29,766 bases of DNA from NCBI GenBank assembly GCA_964492545.1, contig CAZBKO010000017.1, positions 1 through 29,766 on the forward strand. Reading direction: 5' to 3'. This document shows positions 17,187-24,868 of this stretch, one piece after another. Each line of letters begins with the position of its first letter. Position 1 is the stretch's first letter. The DNA is from RGIG1934 sp964492545. GTDB taxonomy: Bacteria > Bacillota > Clostridia > Lachnospirales > Lachnospiraceae. The position numbers and the translations under genes were made by a program. The notes beneath the pieces were generated by a model. That model was not told where the DNA came from. It did no database searches and worked only from the letters and a program-made list of their open reading frames with translations.

Positions 17187-18863
17187 TTACTGTTTATTTG
17201 CGGCTGTTGTTGGAGCCTGAGTCTGCTGTGTTGTCTGATTAAGTGTATTTGTCTTATTTCCGTTAGCTGCTGTCTCACCCTCAGATGTTTCAAGTTCTGC
17301 CACATCCTTAACAAAATTACACTGAATAATACATGTAACAATATTTGCATTAGTTTCTTCATCTTTAGCTTCAGTAACTGATGAACATACAACTGCTGTA
17401 ATATTCTCTACTCCCTTAAGAGCATCAACTAAGTCAGCTACCTGTGATTTTGATTTACATGTTGCTGTAAACGAAGCTAAACCGCTTGATGAATTAAGTC
17501 CTGATAACTTCATATCCTTAGGAAGAATCTTCTCTAATGTATCAATGAATTCAAGTACCCATTCATTATCATTACTTGATAATGCATCAAATGCTGCAAG
17601 ATCATGGTATGTGTCAAGTGCCTTGTAATATTCATTTACAGTTCCTTTAATATCGCTGATATCGTCAATATCTTCCTGAATTCCATCTCTTTCTGATTTA
17701 GCAGAGCTATACTGTATAAATGGAACTAAGAATAAGCCAGCTGCTGCTACTACGCAAATTGCTGCTGCTGCGTAAAATGCACCTGAATTATCCTTCTTAT
17801 CTGTTTTCTGTCCTTTTATCTCCAGCATTTCCTTAGTCTGGAAATTAATTGGTGAAATTGTAGCACCAATATTAGCCATGTATAACTTAAGAAGTGATGT
17901 TGACAACTTAATACGGTTATAAGATTCAACATTCTTAAGTAATGTTACACGTTCTGTATGTAAGTTAAGTTCATTTGTAAATAAATCTTCGAGTCCTAAT
18001 ACTTCGGCACCATCACCGATAATAACTGCTGTCTGAAGTGGAGCCTCTGCATTTCTGCCTGTATAATATTCAACAACTCTGTTTACATTACTAACAAGGT
18101 ATTTAAGAGATCCTGTGGTCTTATCATCTTCAAGGTAAGGCTTAACAAGCTTTGCCTGACCCATAAGTTCGATAGCAACCTTAGCTGATACCTTCTTATC
18201 TTCCATTACTTCATTGAGCAATAATGATTCACCATAAGGAACTGTTCTCTGTAATTGAAGAACATTATGGTTCATTACGCTGACAATAGTTGAATCCATT
18301 CCCATCTGAATAACAAGAGTTGGTCTTTCATCAATCTGTATCTTAATTAACTGCAATGTACTATTACCAATATAATCCACTGCATTTACTTTCATTTTTA
18401 ATTCTTCTGCTAACTCATAATATCCTTTAACCATCATTTCAGGAGCTGCAAATACAAGAACTCTTGTCTTTTTCTCGTCCTTAGTGTTCTTTGTCTCCAA
18501 GACTGTATAAGATAATACATAGTCATCTATGTTAACCGGAAAATATTCTGATGCGTTAACATTAATCATTTCCTGAATTTTTTCTTTCTTAACTACCGGA
18601 ATTATAACTTCCTTAGTTGCTACTCTCGCTGAAGATAAAATAAATGTTGCTGATGATGCAACAATCTGCTCTTCTGTCATAGCATTTTTTATAGCATTAG
18701 CTACAGCTGGCATATCTCTGATAATACCATCCTCAATTGCTCCTTCCGGAGTCTGAATAGATACTGCATTATGTACAGTAACGCTCTTTCCTTTTAATTG
18801 CTGAGCTTCACAAATTTTAATAAAATCATTTCCTACTTCAATGGTCAATACTTTAGCTGCCAT
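17187..18863 (-). CDS. PilM-PilN fusion protein
   Basis: Residues 1-335 form an actin-like PilM ATPase domain: TIEVGNDFIKI at the start, LVIQMGMDSTIVSVM near 183, and AVIIGDGAEVLG near 279. Residues 338-342 read PINFQ, which resembles the INL-type peptide by which PilN docks into PilM. A membrane helix follows at about 362-383, then a coiled coil and a ferredoxin-like PilN domain to about 520. The last 35 residues are a Thr/Gln/Asn-rich tail. In most described systems PilM and PilN are separate proteins, and here they are one 558-residue chain. The ATG has GGGAGG upstream. It is followed directly by pilO, completing the PilM-N-O platform. Confidence 0.88.
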   Translation of the reverse strand: MAAKVLTIEVGNDFIKICEAQQLKGKSVTVHNAVSIQTPEGAIEDGIIRDMPAVANAIKNAMTEEQIVASSATFILSSARVATKEVIIPVVKKEKIQEMINVNASEYFPVNIDDYVLSYTVLETKNTKDEKKTRVLVFAAPEMMVKGYYELAEELKMKVNAVDYIGNSTLQLIKIQIDERPTLVIQMGMDSTIVSVMNHNVLQLQRTVPYGESLLLNEVMEDKKVSAKVAIELMGQAKLVKPYLEDDKTTGSLKYLVSNVNRVVEYYTGRNAEAPLQTAVIIGDGAEVLGLEDLFTNELNLHTERVTLLKNVESYNRIKLSTSLLKLYMANIGATISPINFQTKEMLEIKGQKTDKKDNSGAFYAAAAICVVAAAGLFLVPFIQYSSAKSERDGIQEDIDDISDIKGTVNEYYKALDTYHDLAAFDALSSNDNEWVLEFIDTLEKILPKDMKLSGLNSSSGLASFTATCKSKSQVADLVDALKGVENITAVVCSSVTEAKDEETNANIVTCIIQCNFVKDVAELETSEGETAANGNKTNTLNQTTQQTQAPTTAANKQ

Positions 18864-18897
18864 GTTTTAGCCTCCCTCATAGTTTTGTCAAATAGAT

Positions 18898-18914
18898 AAT
18901 GTCCCTCGGACATT
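18898..18914 (-). other. Hairpin between pilD and pilMN
   Basis: A perfect 7-bp inverted repeat AATGTCC/GGACATT with a 3-base loop overlaps the stop codon of pilD. No T-tract follows (the next bases are ATCTATTTG), so it is unlikely to be a full terminator. It could pause transcription or block exonucleases, helping the upstream pilin transcripts to outnumber the downstream assembly genes. That function is inference. Confidence 0.5.
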
Positions 18915-19662
18915 AAAACATGTTCAAATACCAATCTATTATTTGATTTCCATATATCATGGATATATATATACCTAACGACAGGTACGGTCCGAATGCA
19001 AGGACTCTATCTTTATTCTGAACTTTCATCAAGATCACGTGGATGACAGAACCTAATATACACCCTAATCCCAGTGAAAGGATTATCAGCTTCCACCCTA
19101 GCAGCAATCCTGCGACTGCCATGAGTTTTATATCTCCGCCACCAATACCTCTTCCTTTGGTTGCAATATAAAGAATAAGTAAAAATACGCTTACAGAAAA
19201 GAATCCTATTACATAATTATACCAATGTTCTAAATCTGTAAATAAACGTATAATACCCAATATACCTATATAATAATTAAAGGCTATTGGGATTTCAAAT
19301 GTTCTCCAGTCAATTACACTCAGTGCAATTAATGCTGAAGTACATAAGCAATATAAAACACTTGTAATATTAAATCCGTTAAGAAAAACAATGATTCCAT
19401 ATAATATACCATTCATTGCTTCCACTGCCGGATATTGCCATGAGAGTTTTGCTTTACAATATCTGCACTTTCCTCTCAATACAAGGAAACTCACAAGTGG
19501 TACTAAATCGTACCACTTGATCTGATTTCCGCATGACATGCAATGTGAACGTACTACAACAATGCTTTCATGTTTAGGAACTCTGTAAATACAAACATTT
19601 AGAAAGCTGCCTATTATCACTCCATATAAAATTGTAATTGTTAAATACATTGCATCCATCAT
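18913..19662 (-). CDS. pilD: Prepilin peptidase / N-methyltransferase
   Basis: This polytopic membrane aspartic protease cleaves prepilin leaders after Gly and methylates the new N-terminus. The 249 residues are typical. The N-terminal domain (GSFLNVCIYRVPK) carries two CxxC pairs, Cys41/44 and Cys66/69, as in the bifunctional enzymes. The predicted catalytic aspartates are Asp118 (SVIDWRT) and Asp177 (GIGGGDIKLM). The substrates are encoded on both sides: two major pilins just upstream and four minor pilins downstream. The gap to the preceding pilin gene is 16 bases. Confidence 0.95.
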   Translation of the reverse strand: MMDAMYLTITILYGVIIGSFLNVCIYRVPKHESIVVVRSHCMSCGNQIKWYDLVPLVSFLVLRGKCRYCKAKLSWQYPAVEAMNGILYGIIVFLNGFNITSVLYCLCTSALIALSVIDWRTFEIPIAFNYYIGILGIIRLFTDLEHWYNYVIGFFSVSVFLLILYIATKGRGIGGGDIKLMAVAGLLLGWKLIILSLGLGCILGSVIHVILMKVQNKDRVLAFGPYLSLGIYISMIYGNQIIDWYLNMF

Positions 19663-19678
19663 AAATTTCCCTACGTTA

Positions 19679-20098
19679 TTAAGAATTTAAATTTGATTCT
19701 GTAATTGTGTATGTGCCACTGTCTTCTCTTTTGATTGTTGCAGAAGCATAAGTACCTGATGACTGCTTGCTCTCTGTCTTATCAGCATCAATTGCTGCGT
19801 CAACAATATCATCAAAGGCATTATTTCCTGTAGACTGAAGACCATCTGCTGCCCAAGCAACTGTTAATGTGTCACCTGCTGTTGCAATTAAGTCACCATT
19901 GTCCATCTCATAGTCTGTGATGCATGTCTTAAGTGTAGCTACGATTTCATCTGAGTTCTTCTTGTCAGTATTCTTCTTTGAAGAAGAAAGATACTTTGTC
20001 AAGTTTGGAGCTATAATTGCTACTAATACTGCCATAATAGCAATAACGATGATAAGCTCGATTAATGAGAAACCTTTGTTGTCTGTTGTTTTTTTCAT
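19679..20098 (-). CDS. pilA: Major type IV pilin, second copy
   Basis: The 139-residue prepilin has a nine-residue leader MKKTTDNKG, then FSLIELIIVIAIMAV with Glu at +5. The N-terminal helix continues as LVAIIAPNLTKYLSSSK, identical to the neighbouring pilin. The C-terminal globular domain is small, rich in Asp/Ser/Thr and unrelated at first sight to that of its neighbour. There is one Cys, so no intramolecular disulfide. AAAGGAG lies about 10 bases before the ATG. It is a probable fibre subunit. Which of the two copies dominates in the fibre cannot be told from sequence. Confidence 0.92.
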   Translation of the reverse strand: MKKTTDNKGFSLIELIIVIAIMAVLVAIIAPNLTKYLSSSKKNTDKKNSDEIVATLKTCITDYEMDNGDLIATAGDTLTVAWAADGLQSTGNNAFDDIVDAAIDADKTESKQSSGTYASATIKREDSGTYTITESNLNS

Positions 20099-20133
20099 AA
20101 AATCAACACTCCTTTAATTATATTATTTATCAT

Positions 20134-20149
20134 AAACACTATTGTGTTT
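20134..20149 (-). other. Hairpin between the two major pilin genes
   Basis: A perfect 6-bp inverted repeat AAACAC/GTGTTT with a 4-base loop lies in the 57-base gap between the pilins. No T-run follows, so it is not a convincing terminator. It may mark an mRNA processing or stabilising point that allows the two pilins to be expressed at different levels. The role is inferred only from position. Confidence 0.45.
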
Positions 20150-20155
20150 TGACCA

Positions 20156-20572
20156 TTAATTAACTTCCACCTCTACTGAATATCCGGTGGAATTATCTCC
20201 GGTTATCTTAACCTTAAAGTAACCGTCTGTTGTCTTAGCCTTGGGAACCTCTTCAAGAACGTCAGCTACATACCTTCCAAATCCTGTATAGCCATTAGCA
20301 TCCTGACCATCTGAATCATAATATGCACTGTCCTCTTCAAGTACAACCCATGTATTCAGGTTCTGTGGTTCTGACACTTCCGTGTTAGTCAATGCGCACG
20401 CCTGTTCAATAGTCTTTCTAATTGTGTCGGCATTGGACTTGTCCGCTTTTTCCTTAGAAGATGATAAGTATTTAGTTAAATTAGGTGCAATAATGGCAAC
20501 CAGTACAGCCATAATAGCAACAACAATTATCAATTCAATTAACGAAAAACCTTCATTATGCTTTTTATTCAT
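20156..20572 (-). CDS. pilA: Major type IV pilin, first copy
   Basis: The 138-residue prepilin has leader MNKKHNEG, then FSLIELIIVVAIMAV with Glu at +5. A helix identical to the next gene from LVAIIAPNL to SSSK follows. The C-terminal domain (Tyr/Asp/Gly-rich, ending in TGYSVEVEVN) differs strongly from that of the second copy. GGGAGATGAG precedes the ATG. The gene follows pilC by 33 bases. Tandem pilins with conserved helices and divergent heads imply duplication followed by surface diversification, or a major/minor division of labour. Confidence 0.92.
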   Translation of the reverse strand: MNKKHNEGFSLIELIIVVAIMAVLVAIIAPNLTKYLSSSKEKADKSNADTIRKTIEQACALTNTEVSEPQNLNTWVVLEEDSAYYDSDGQDANGYTGFGRYVADVLEEVPKAKTTDGYFKVKITGDNSTGYSVEVEVN

Positions 20573-20605
20573 ATCTGCTCATCTCCCAAATAAAATATCA
20601 GTTGA

Positions 20606-21829
20606 CTACTCTTCTCCACCTGCAAGTGAATACATACCAAACATTGGTATTAATATTGACATAATAATTACTCCAACAATACCTGCCATAACAACAATAA
20701 TCAGTGGTTCAAGTACTGTTGCAACCTGTGCAGTAGTATTTTCAACTTCCTCTTCATAATAAGAAGCTGCTGTCTCAAGCATATGTTCCATATTACCAGT
20801 TTCTTCGCCGATACCAATCATATGTACCATCATTGCTGGGAACACACCACCGGCCTTAAGTGGTTCTGAGAGTGGACGTCCCTGTGCAACCTTTTCCTTT
20901 GCTTCCAAAACTGCATCTCTAAATCTCAAATTAGTCATTGTTCTTGATGTTATTTCAAGTGCATCCATCATAGATACACCTGCAGCTACAAGTGTTGAAA
21001 GTGTTCTTGCAAACGCAGCACTTGCTGACTTAACTGTAAGCTTACCAAATATTGGCATCTTCATCTTAACATCAGCCATAAAATACTTGCCAAACTCAGT
21101 TGAGGCAAATCCCTTAAATGCAAAAATTGCCAATCCAATTATTACTAATACTATATACCACTTAGCAACCAAAAAATTACTAAAGCCTACAACCATACGT
21201 GTTAAAAATGGAAGCTGTTGATCCATATCCGCATACATATCTGCAAATGTAGGTACAACAAACATCATCATTCCGACTACAACGCCAATTACAACAACAA
21301 GAATACATATTGGATACATAAGAGCTTTCTTAAGCATTGCCTTAAGTCTTGCATCCTTTTCAAATTGTGTTGCCATTCTATCGAAAGCAACTTCAAGGCT
21401 ACCTGATGCCTCACCTGCATCAACCATTGTAATAAGAAGACTTGGGAAAACATCACTTCTAAGTCTCATACTGTTAGCAAGTGTATCACCCTTTTGAACT
21501 GATGTCTTAACATCAACGATTGCACTCTTCATTGTTGGATTCTCAGTCTGCATTGCCAACATCTCAAGTGCATCAACAATAGCAACACCAGATGTTATAA
21601 TACTAACAAACTGTCTACAGAAAACTGACAAATCTCTAATCTTAATCTTCTTCTTTCCTCCGATTGAAATGTTAAGGTCCTTGTCAAGTAATCCTTCTTC
21701 TTCTACCGAAATTGGCATATTGCCATCGGCTTTAATCTTCTTAGCAGCTTCATTCTTATCGTCTGCTTCAATTGTTCCTTTAATCTCTTTACCGCCATTA
21801 TCATATGCGGTGTATTTAAAATTAGGCAT
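20606..21829 (-). CDS. pilC: PilC, inner-membrane platform protein of the pilus
   Basis: PilC is the polytopic platform protein that couples the cytoplasmic motor ATPases PilB and PilT to pilin insertion or removal. The 407-residue length is normal. It has two homologous T2SF domains, at about 69-192 (FCRQFVSIITSG, LLITMVDAGEASGSLE) and 273-394 (FARTLSTLVAAGVSMMDAL, MIGIGEETGN). Membrane helices are predicted near 170-193, 222-241 and 373-397. The first 50 residues (FKYTAYDNGGKEIKGTIEA) form the usual N-terminal extension. GAGAGGAG precedes the ATG by 7 bases. It has its own candidate promoter in the 112-base gap after pilT. Confidence 0.96.
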   Translation of the reverse strand: MPNFKYTAYDNGGKEIKGTIEADDKNEAAKKIKADGNMPISVEEEGLLDKDLNISIGGKKKIKIRDLSVFCRQFVSIITSGVAIVDALEMLAMQTENPTMKSAIVDVKTSVQKGDTLANSMRLRSDVFPSLLITMVDAGEASGSLEVAFDRMATQFEKDARLKAMLKKALMYPICILVVVIGVVVGMMMFVVPTFADMYADMDQQLPFLTRMVVGFSNFLVAKWYIVLVIIGLAIFAFKGFASTEFGKYFMADVKMKMPIFGKLTVKSASAAFARTLSTLVAAGVSMMDALEITSRTMTNLRFRDAVLEAKEKVAQGRPLSEPLKAGGVFPAMMVHMIGIGEETGNMEHMLETAASYYEEEVENTTAQVATVLEPLIIVVMAGIVGVIIMSILIPMFGMYSLAGGEE

Positions 21830-21855
21830 CTACGCACTCCTCTCTCCCATAAAGA

Positions 21856-21864
21856 ATTATATCA
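21856..21864 (-). promoter_or_regulatory. Candidate extended -10 promoter for pilC and the pilin genes
   Basis: On the minus strand TGATATAAT fits TGnTATAAT, an extended -10 element. No good -35 box lies 16-18 bases upstream, which extended -10 promoters tolerate. Transcription would start near 21849, leaving a leader of about 20 bases with the pilC ribosome site. It would allow pilC and the pilins to be expressed separately from pilB and pilT. Confidence 0.5.
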
Positions 21865-21887
21865 CAACTAGTAATATTTTCCTACTT

Positions 21888-21898
21888 ATTTGTGCAAA
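21888..21898. repeat. ATTTGTGCAAA word upstream of pilC
   Basis: ATTTGTGCAAA, part of a near-palindromic ATTTGTGCAAAT, lies about 24 bases upstream of the candidate pilC -10 element. The same 11 bases occur in opposite orientation at 24853-24863 upstream of pilB. This could be an operator for a shared regulator, but an AT-rich word may recur by chance. Confidence 0.35.
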
Positions 21899-21941
21899 TT
21901 TAACATTTTTGTAAAATAATATCATACAAATATCGTTATTT

Positions 21942-23006
21942 TTATATCAATCCTTTGAGTTTTTTCTCCATTGTCATCGGATCCTGTGCAAATACAATTG
22001 TCTGGTCTCCGCTAATTTCTCCTCTTCTATACAAATCATACAGTGCGTCGTCCATAGTTATCATTCCAAGCTTTCTGTTCGTCTGAATCTGTGTACCTAT
22101 CTGATATGTCTTACCTTCACGTATAAGATTCTTAATAGCCGGGTTAGTAATCATAACTTCAAAGGCTGCAACTCTTCGTTTCTTATCCATAGTAGGAACA
22201 AGCTGCTGTGAAATAACAGCTTCAAGAACCATAGCCAGCTGTACTCTTATCTGTTGCTGCTGATGTGGTGGAAATACATCAATAACACGATCGATTGTTG
22301 CTGCTGCGCCAATTGTATGTAAAGTGGAGAATACAAGATGTCCTGTCTCTGCTGCTGTTATAGCAATGGAAATAGTCTCAAGATCTCTCATCTCTCCTAC
22401 AAGAATAACATCAGGATCCTCTCTAAGTACTGCCCTAAGCGCATTGGCATAAGACAATGTATCAAATCCGATTTCTCTTTGGTTAACCATTGAATTCTTG
22501 TGCATATGTAAATATTCAATAGGATCTTCAAGTGTTACAACGTGATTATTCGTATTAACATTGATTAAGTCAATCATTGATGCAAGTGTTGTTGACTTAC
22601 CGCTACCTGTTGGTCCTGTCACAAGAACAAGTCCTCTTTTTCTCTTATATAATTCCTGCACTGCTAATGGAACCCCCAGTGAATCTGCTGTTGGTATTTC
22701 CGTGCCAACCACACGAAGTGCTGCTGCTGCAGAACCACGCTGTCTAAACACATTAACACGATATCTTCCTATCTGAGGAATAGAAATTGAAAAATCCACT
22801 TCTCCCTTTTCCTGATAGATTTCCTTATGTCTTCTATCCAAAATGCTATCAATTAATGGTTCTGTATCATCCGGTAATAATTTTGGATAATCCATACTTA
22901 TTAATGCGCCATTAACTCTCATCTTCGGTGGTACACCTACTGTAATATGAACATCAGATGCCTTATTATCTGCAGCCACCTGCAATAGTTCTTCAATTGT
23001 CAACAT
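21942..23006 (-). CDS. pilT: PilT, pilus retraction ATPase
   Basis: This hexameric cytoplasmic ATPase drives pilus disassembly, twitching and DNA or surface retraction. The 354-residue length is normal. Walker A is GPTGSGKST at 131-139, the Asp box includes VTLEDPIEY, Walker B is VILVGEMRD around 200-208, and the His box is TGHLVFSTLHT. The PilT-specific AIRNLIRE signature appears as AIKNLIREGK near 290-299, which separates it from PilB-type ATPases. GGGAGGA precedes the ATG. It lies 15 bases after pilB, so extension and retraction motors are co-transcribed. Confidence 0.96.
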   Translation of the reverse strand: MLTIEELLQVAADNKASDVHITVGVPPKMRVNGALISMDYPKLLPDDTEPLIDSILDRRHKEIYQEKGEVDFSISIPQIGRYRVNVFRQRGSAAAALRVVGTEIPTADSLGVPLAVQELYKRKRGLVLVTGPTGSGKSTTLASMIDLINVNTNNHVVTLEDPIEYLHMHKNSMVNQREIGFDTLSYANALRAVLREDPDVILVGEMRDLETISIAITAAETGHLVFSTLHTIGAAATIDRVIDVFPPHQQQQIRVQLAMVLEAVISQQLVPTMDKKRRVAAFEVMITNPAIKNLIREGKTYQIGTQIQTNRKLGMITMDDALYDLYRRGEISGDQTIVFAQDPMTMEKKLKGLI

Positions 23007-23021
23007 AATTATGTCCTCCCA

Positions 23022-24734
23022 TTATTCTGCTTCATATGCAATCTTAAGTGCTTCCTTGAATGAAGTTATTCCATCAATGCACAATCTTATAGCTCCATCC
23101 TTAAGAGTTCGCATTCCCTCTTCCATTGACTGCTTCTTTATCTCATCAGCATTAGCTCCTGAAGAAATCTTAATTCTAAGTGTGTTACTTACCGGCATAA
23201 TCTCATATACACCAATTCGTCCTAAATATCCTGTACCATTGCATGCATCGCATCCGCATGGTTCATATATTAAGCAATCCTCTGATTCATCAACCCCTAA
23301 AAGTCTCTTTTCTTCAGATTCTGCAAATTTAGCTTTTTTGCATTCTGTACAAAGTCTTCTTACAAGTCTCTGTGCAATAACTCCAACAAGTGAATCACCT
23401 ATCAGGTAATCCTCTATACCCATATCAATAAGACGGGTTACTGTACTTGCTGTACCGTTAGTATGCAGTGTACTAACAACAAGATGTCCTGTGATAGCTG
23501 CCTTAACAGCAATATCTGCAGTCTCACTATCTCGAATTTCACCGATCATAATAATATCCGGATCTTGTCGAAGAATTGATCTCAGGGCACTGGCAAATGT
23601 AAGACCTGCTTTGACATTTACATGAACCTGATTGATTCCGTCAAGGTCAGCCTCGACTGGGTCTTCAACTGTTATAATATTAACATCTTCTGTATTAAGT
23701 TCACTTAGTGCCGTATACAATGTCGTTGACTTACCACTTCCGGTAGGTCCTGTTACAAGGATAATTCCATGAGGGTTCTTAAGAATTCTATCGAACTTGT
23801 CCATCTCCTCGTCGCTAAATCCAAGATTCTTCTTATCTCTTGTAAGATTCTCCTTACAGGTCATACGCATTACGACCTTCTCACCATGTACTGTTGGAAG
23901 AATCGATACACGGACATCATAATCCTTTCTGTCAACAGTAATAGCAATACGTCCATCCTGTGGCTTTCTCTTCTCGGAAATATCCATACCGCCGATAATC
24001 TTTATTCTGGCTACAATTGCAGATAATAATTCAATATCATAATTCATTACCTGAACAAGCGAACCATCTATTCTATACCTTACTCTAACTTCAAATTCAA
24101 GTGCTTCTATATGTATATCACTGGCTCTTCTTCTAACAGCCTGCTCAAGTATACTATTAACAAGCTGAACAATTGGCGAGTTCTCAACCTCATCATCCTT
24201 AGCCGCATTCTCTTCATCTGCGGAATTAATAGCTATCTTATCCTTTTCACGATCCTTTCGGTACTGCTCAGCAGCAGCCATAGCCTGCTTAGTTCCAAAG
24301 AATCTGTCAAGCTGTGAATTAATCTGTGACTTAGTGCTAAGTACAGGTTCAACCTGCAGGTTAGTAATAATAGCAATATCATCTATGGCGATAATATCCA
24401 TAGGATCTGCCATTGCCACTCTTAATATATTAGGAGAAAGTGGATCATAGCCAATAGGTATAAGGCAGTTCTTCTTCATAAACTGCTCAGTAAGTATCTG
24501 AACCATGCTTTCATCTATCTTAATTCTTCTTAAATCTACATATTCTATTCCAAGTTGATCACACAATACATCAATAAGCGCATTCTCATCACAAAATCCA
24601 AGATCAATTATCGTCTCACCAAGCTTCGTTCCCTTGGTCTTCTGTTCTGCAAGTGCTGCCTGTAATTGTTCATCAGTAATTAAGCCTTTTTCAATTAAGC
24701 AATCGCCCAATCGTATTTTATTAAGTCTTGCCAT
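23022..24734 (-). CDS. pilB: PilB, pilus extension ATPase with MshEN-type N-terminal domain
   Basis: PilB powers pilin polymerisation at the cytoplasmic base. The 570 residues contain an N-terminal MshEN domain (1-145), a linker rich in charged residues, and the GspE-type motor. Walker A is GPTGSGKST (329-337), Walker B is IIMIGEIRDSET (from 394), and a tetracysteine zinc site is formed by Cys462, Cys465, Cys495 and Cys498. Two tandem motifs, at 8-31 (RLGDCLIEKGLI...LAEQ) and 37-60 (KLGETIIDLG...LCDQ) with a five-residue spacer, match the cyclic di-GMP-binding MshEN pattern well. Extension is therefore probably tuned by cyclic di-GMP. GAGG lies 8 bases before the ATG. It is the first gene of the pilus operon. 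Confidence 0.96.
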   Translation of the reverse strand: MARLNKIRLGDCLIEKGLITDEQLQAALAEQKTKGTKLGETIIDLGFCDENALIDVLCDQLGIEYVDLRRIKIDESMVQILTEQFMKKNCLIPIGYDPLSPNILRVAMADPMDIIAIDDIAIITNLQVEPVLSTKSQINSQLDRFFGTKQAMAAAEQYRKDREKDKIAINSADEENAAKDDEVENSPIVQLVNSILEQAVRRRASDIHIEALEFEVRVRYRIDGSLVQVMNYDIELLSAIVARIKIIGGMDISEKRKPQDGRIAITVDRKDYDVRVSILPTVHGEKVVMRMTCKENLTRDKKNLGFSDEEMDKFDRILKNPHGIILVTGPTGSGKSTTLYTALSELNTEDVNIITVEDPVEADLDGINQVHVNVKAGLTFASALRSILRQDPDIIMIGEIRDSETADIAVKAAITGHLVVSTLHTNGTASTVTRLIDMGIEDYLIGDSLVGVIAQRLVRRLCTECKKAKFAESEEKRLLGVDESEDCLIYEPCGCDACNGTGYLGRIGVYEIMPVSNTLRIKISSGANADEIKKQSMEEGMRTLKDGAIRLCIDGITSFKEALKIAYEAE

Positions 24735-24766
24735 TCATATAACCTCTTTTTTCTCTAATCTACATT

Positions 24767-24775
24767 ATTTTATCA
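24767..24775 (-). promoter_or_regulatory. Candidate extended -10 promoter for the pilus operon
   Basis: TGATAAAAT on the minus strand fits an extended -10 element, with a weak TTTATT at the -35 distance. Transcription would begin near 24760, with a leader of about 26 bases before pilB. It resembles the candidate upstream of pilC, which is TGATATAAT. Confidence 0.45.
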
Positions 24776-24799
24776 CTTTTTGCACTATAAATAAAGTAC

Positions 24800-24828
24800 T
24801 TTTTATCTATTTTTGTTATATCAGTCAA
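24800..24828 (-). promoter_or_regulatory. Alternative sigma-A-like promoter upstream of pilB
   Basis: TTGACT (24823-24828), a 17-base spacer and TAAAAA (24800-24805) form a moderately matched housekeeping promoter on the minus strand. It competes with the extended -10 candidate nearer to pilB. Only a transcript-start map would decide between them. Confidence 0.35.
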
Positions 24829-24852
24829 TTATCGGTCGACTTTTTTCAACAT

Positions 24853-24863
24853 TTTGCACAAAT
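24853..24863. repeat. ATTTGTGCAAA word upstream of pilB
   Basis: The minus strand reads ATTTGTGCAAA here, the same 11-base word found inverted upstream of pilC. It lies just past the stop codon of the J-domain gene and upstream of both candidate pilB promoters. A shared operator is possible but unproven. Confidence 0.35.
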
Positions 24864-24868
24864 AGCTG

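Noticed and set aside
20113..20120. TATAAT just upstream of the second pilin gene, as a promoter
   Set aside because: It lies only a few bases before the AAAGGAG ribosome site. A start 6-7 bases downstream would remove that site, and no -35 box is visible.
24823..24846. AGTC/GACT inverted repeat followed by T residues on the plus strand, as a terminator
   Set aside because: The stem is only about 4-5 bp with a long loop, and no plus-strand gene needs it. On the minus strand there is no T-run after it.
24735..24868. A cyclic di-GMP riboswitch in front of pilB, as in C. difficile pilus genes
   Set aside because: Candidate transcription starts leave leaders of only about 26 to 65 bases, and no conserved riboswitch core was recognised.
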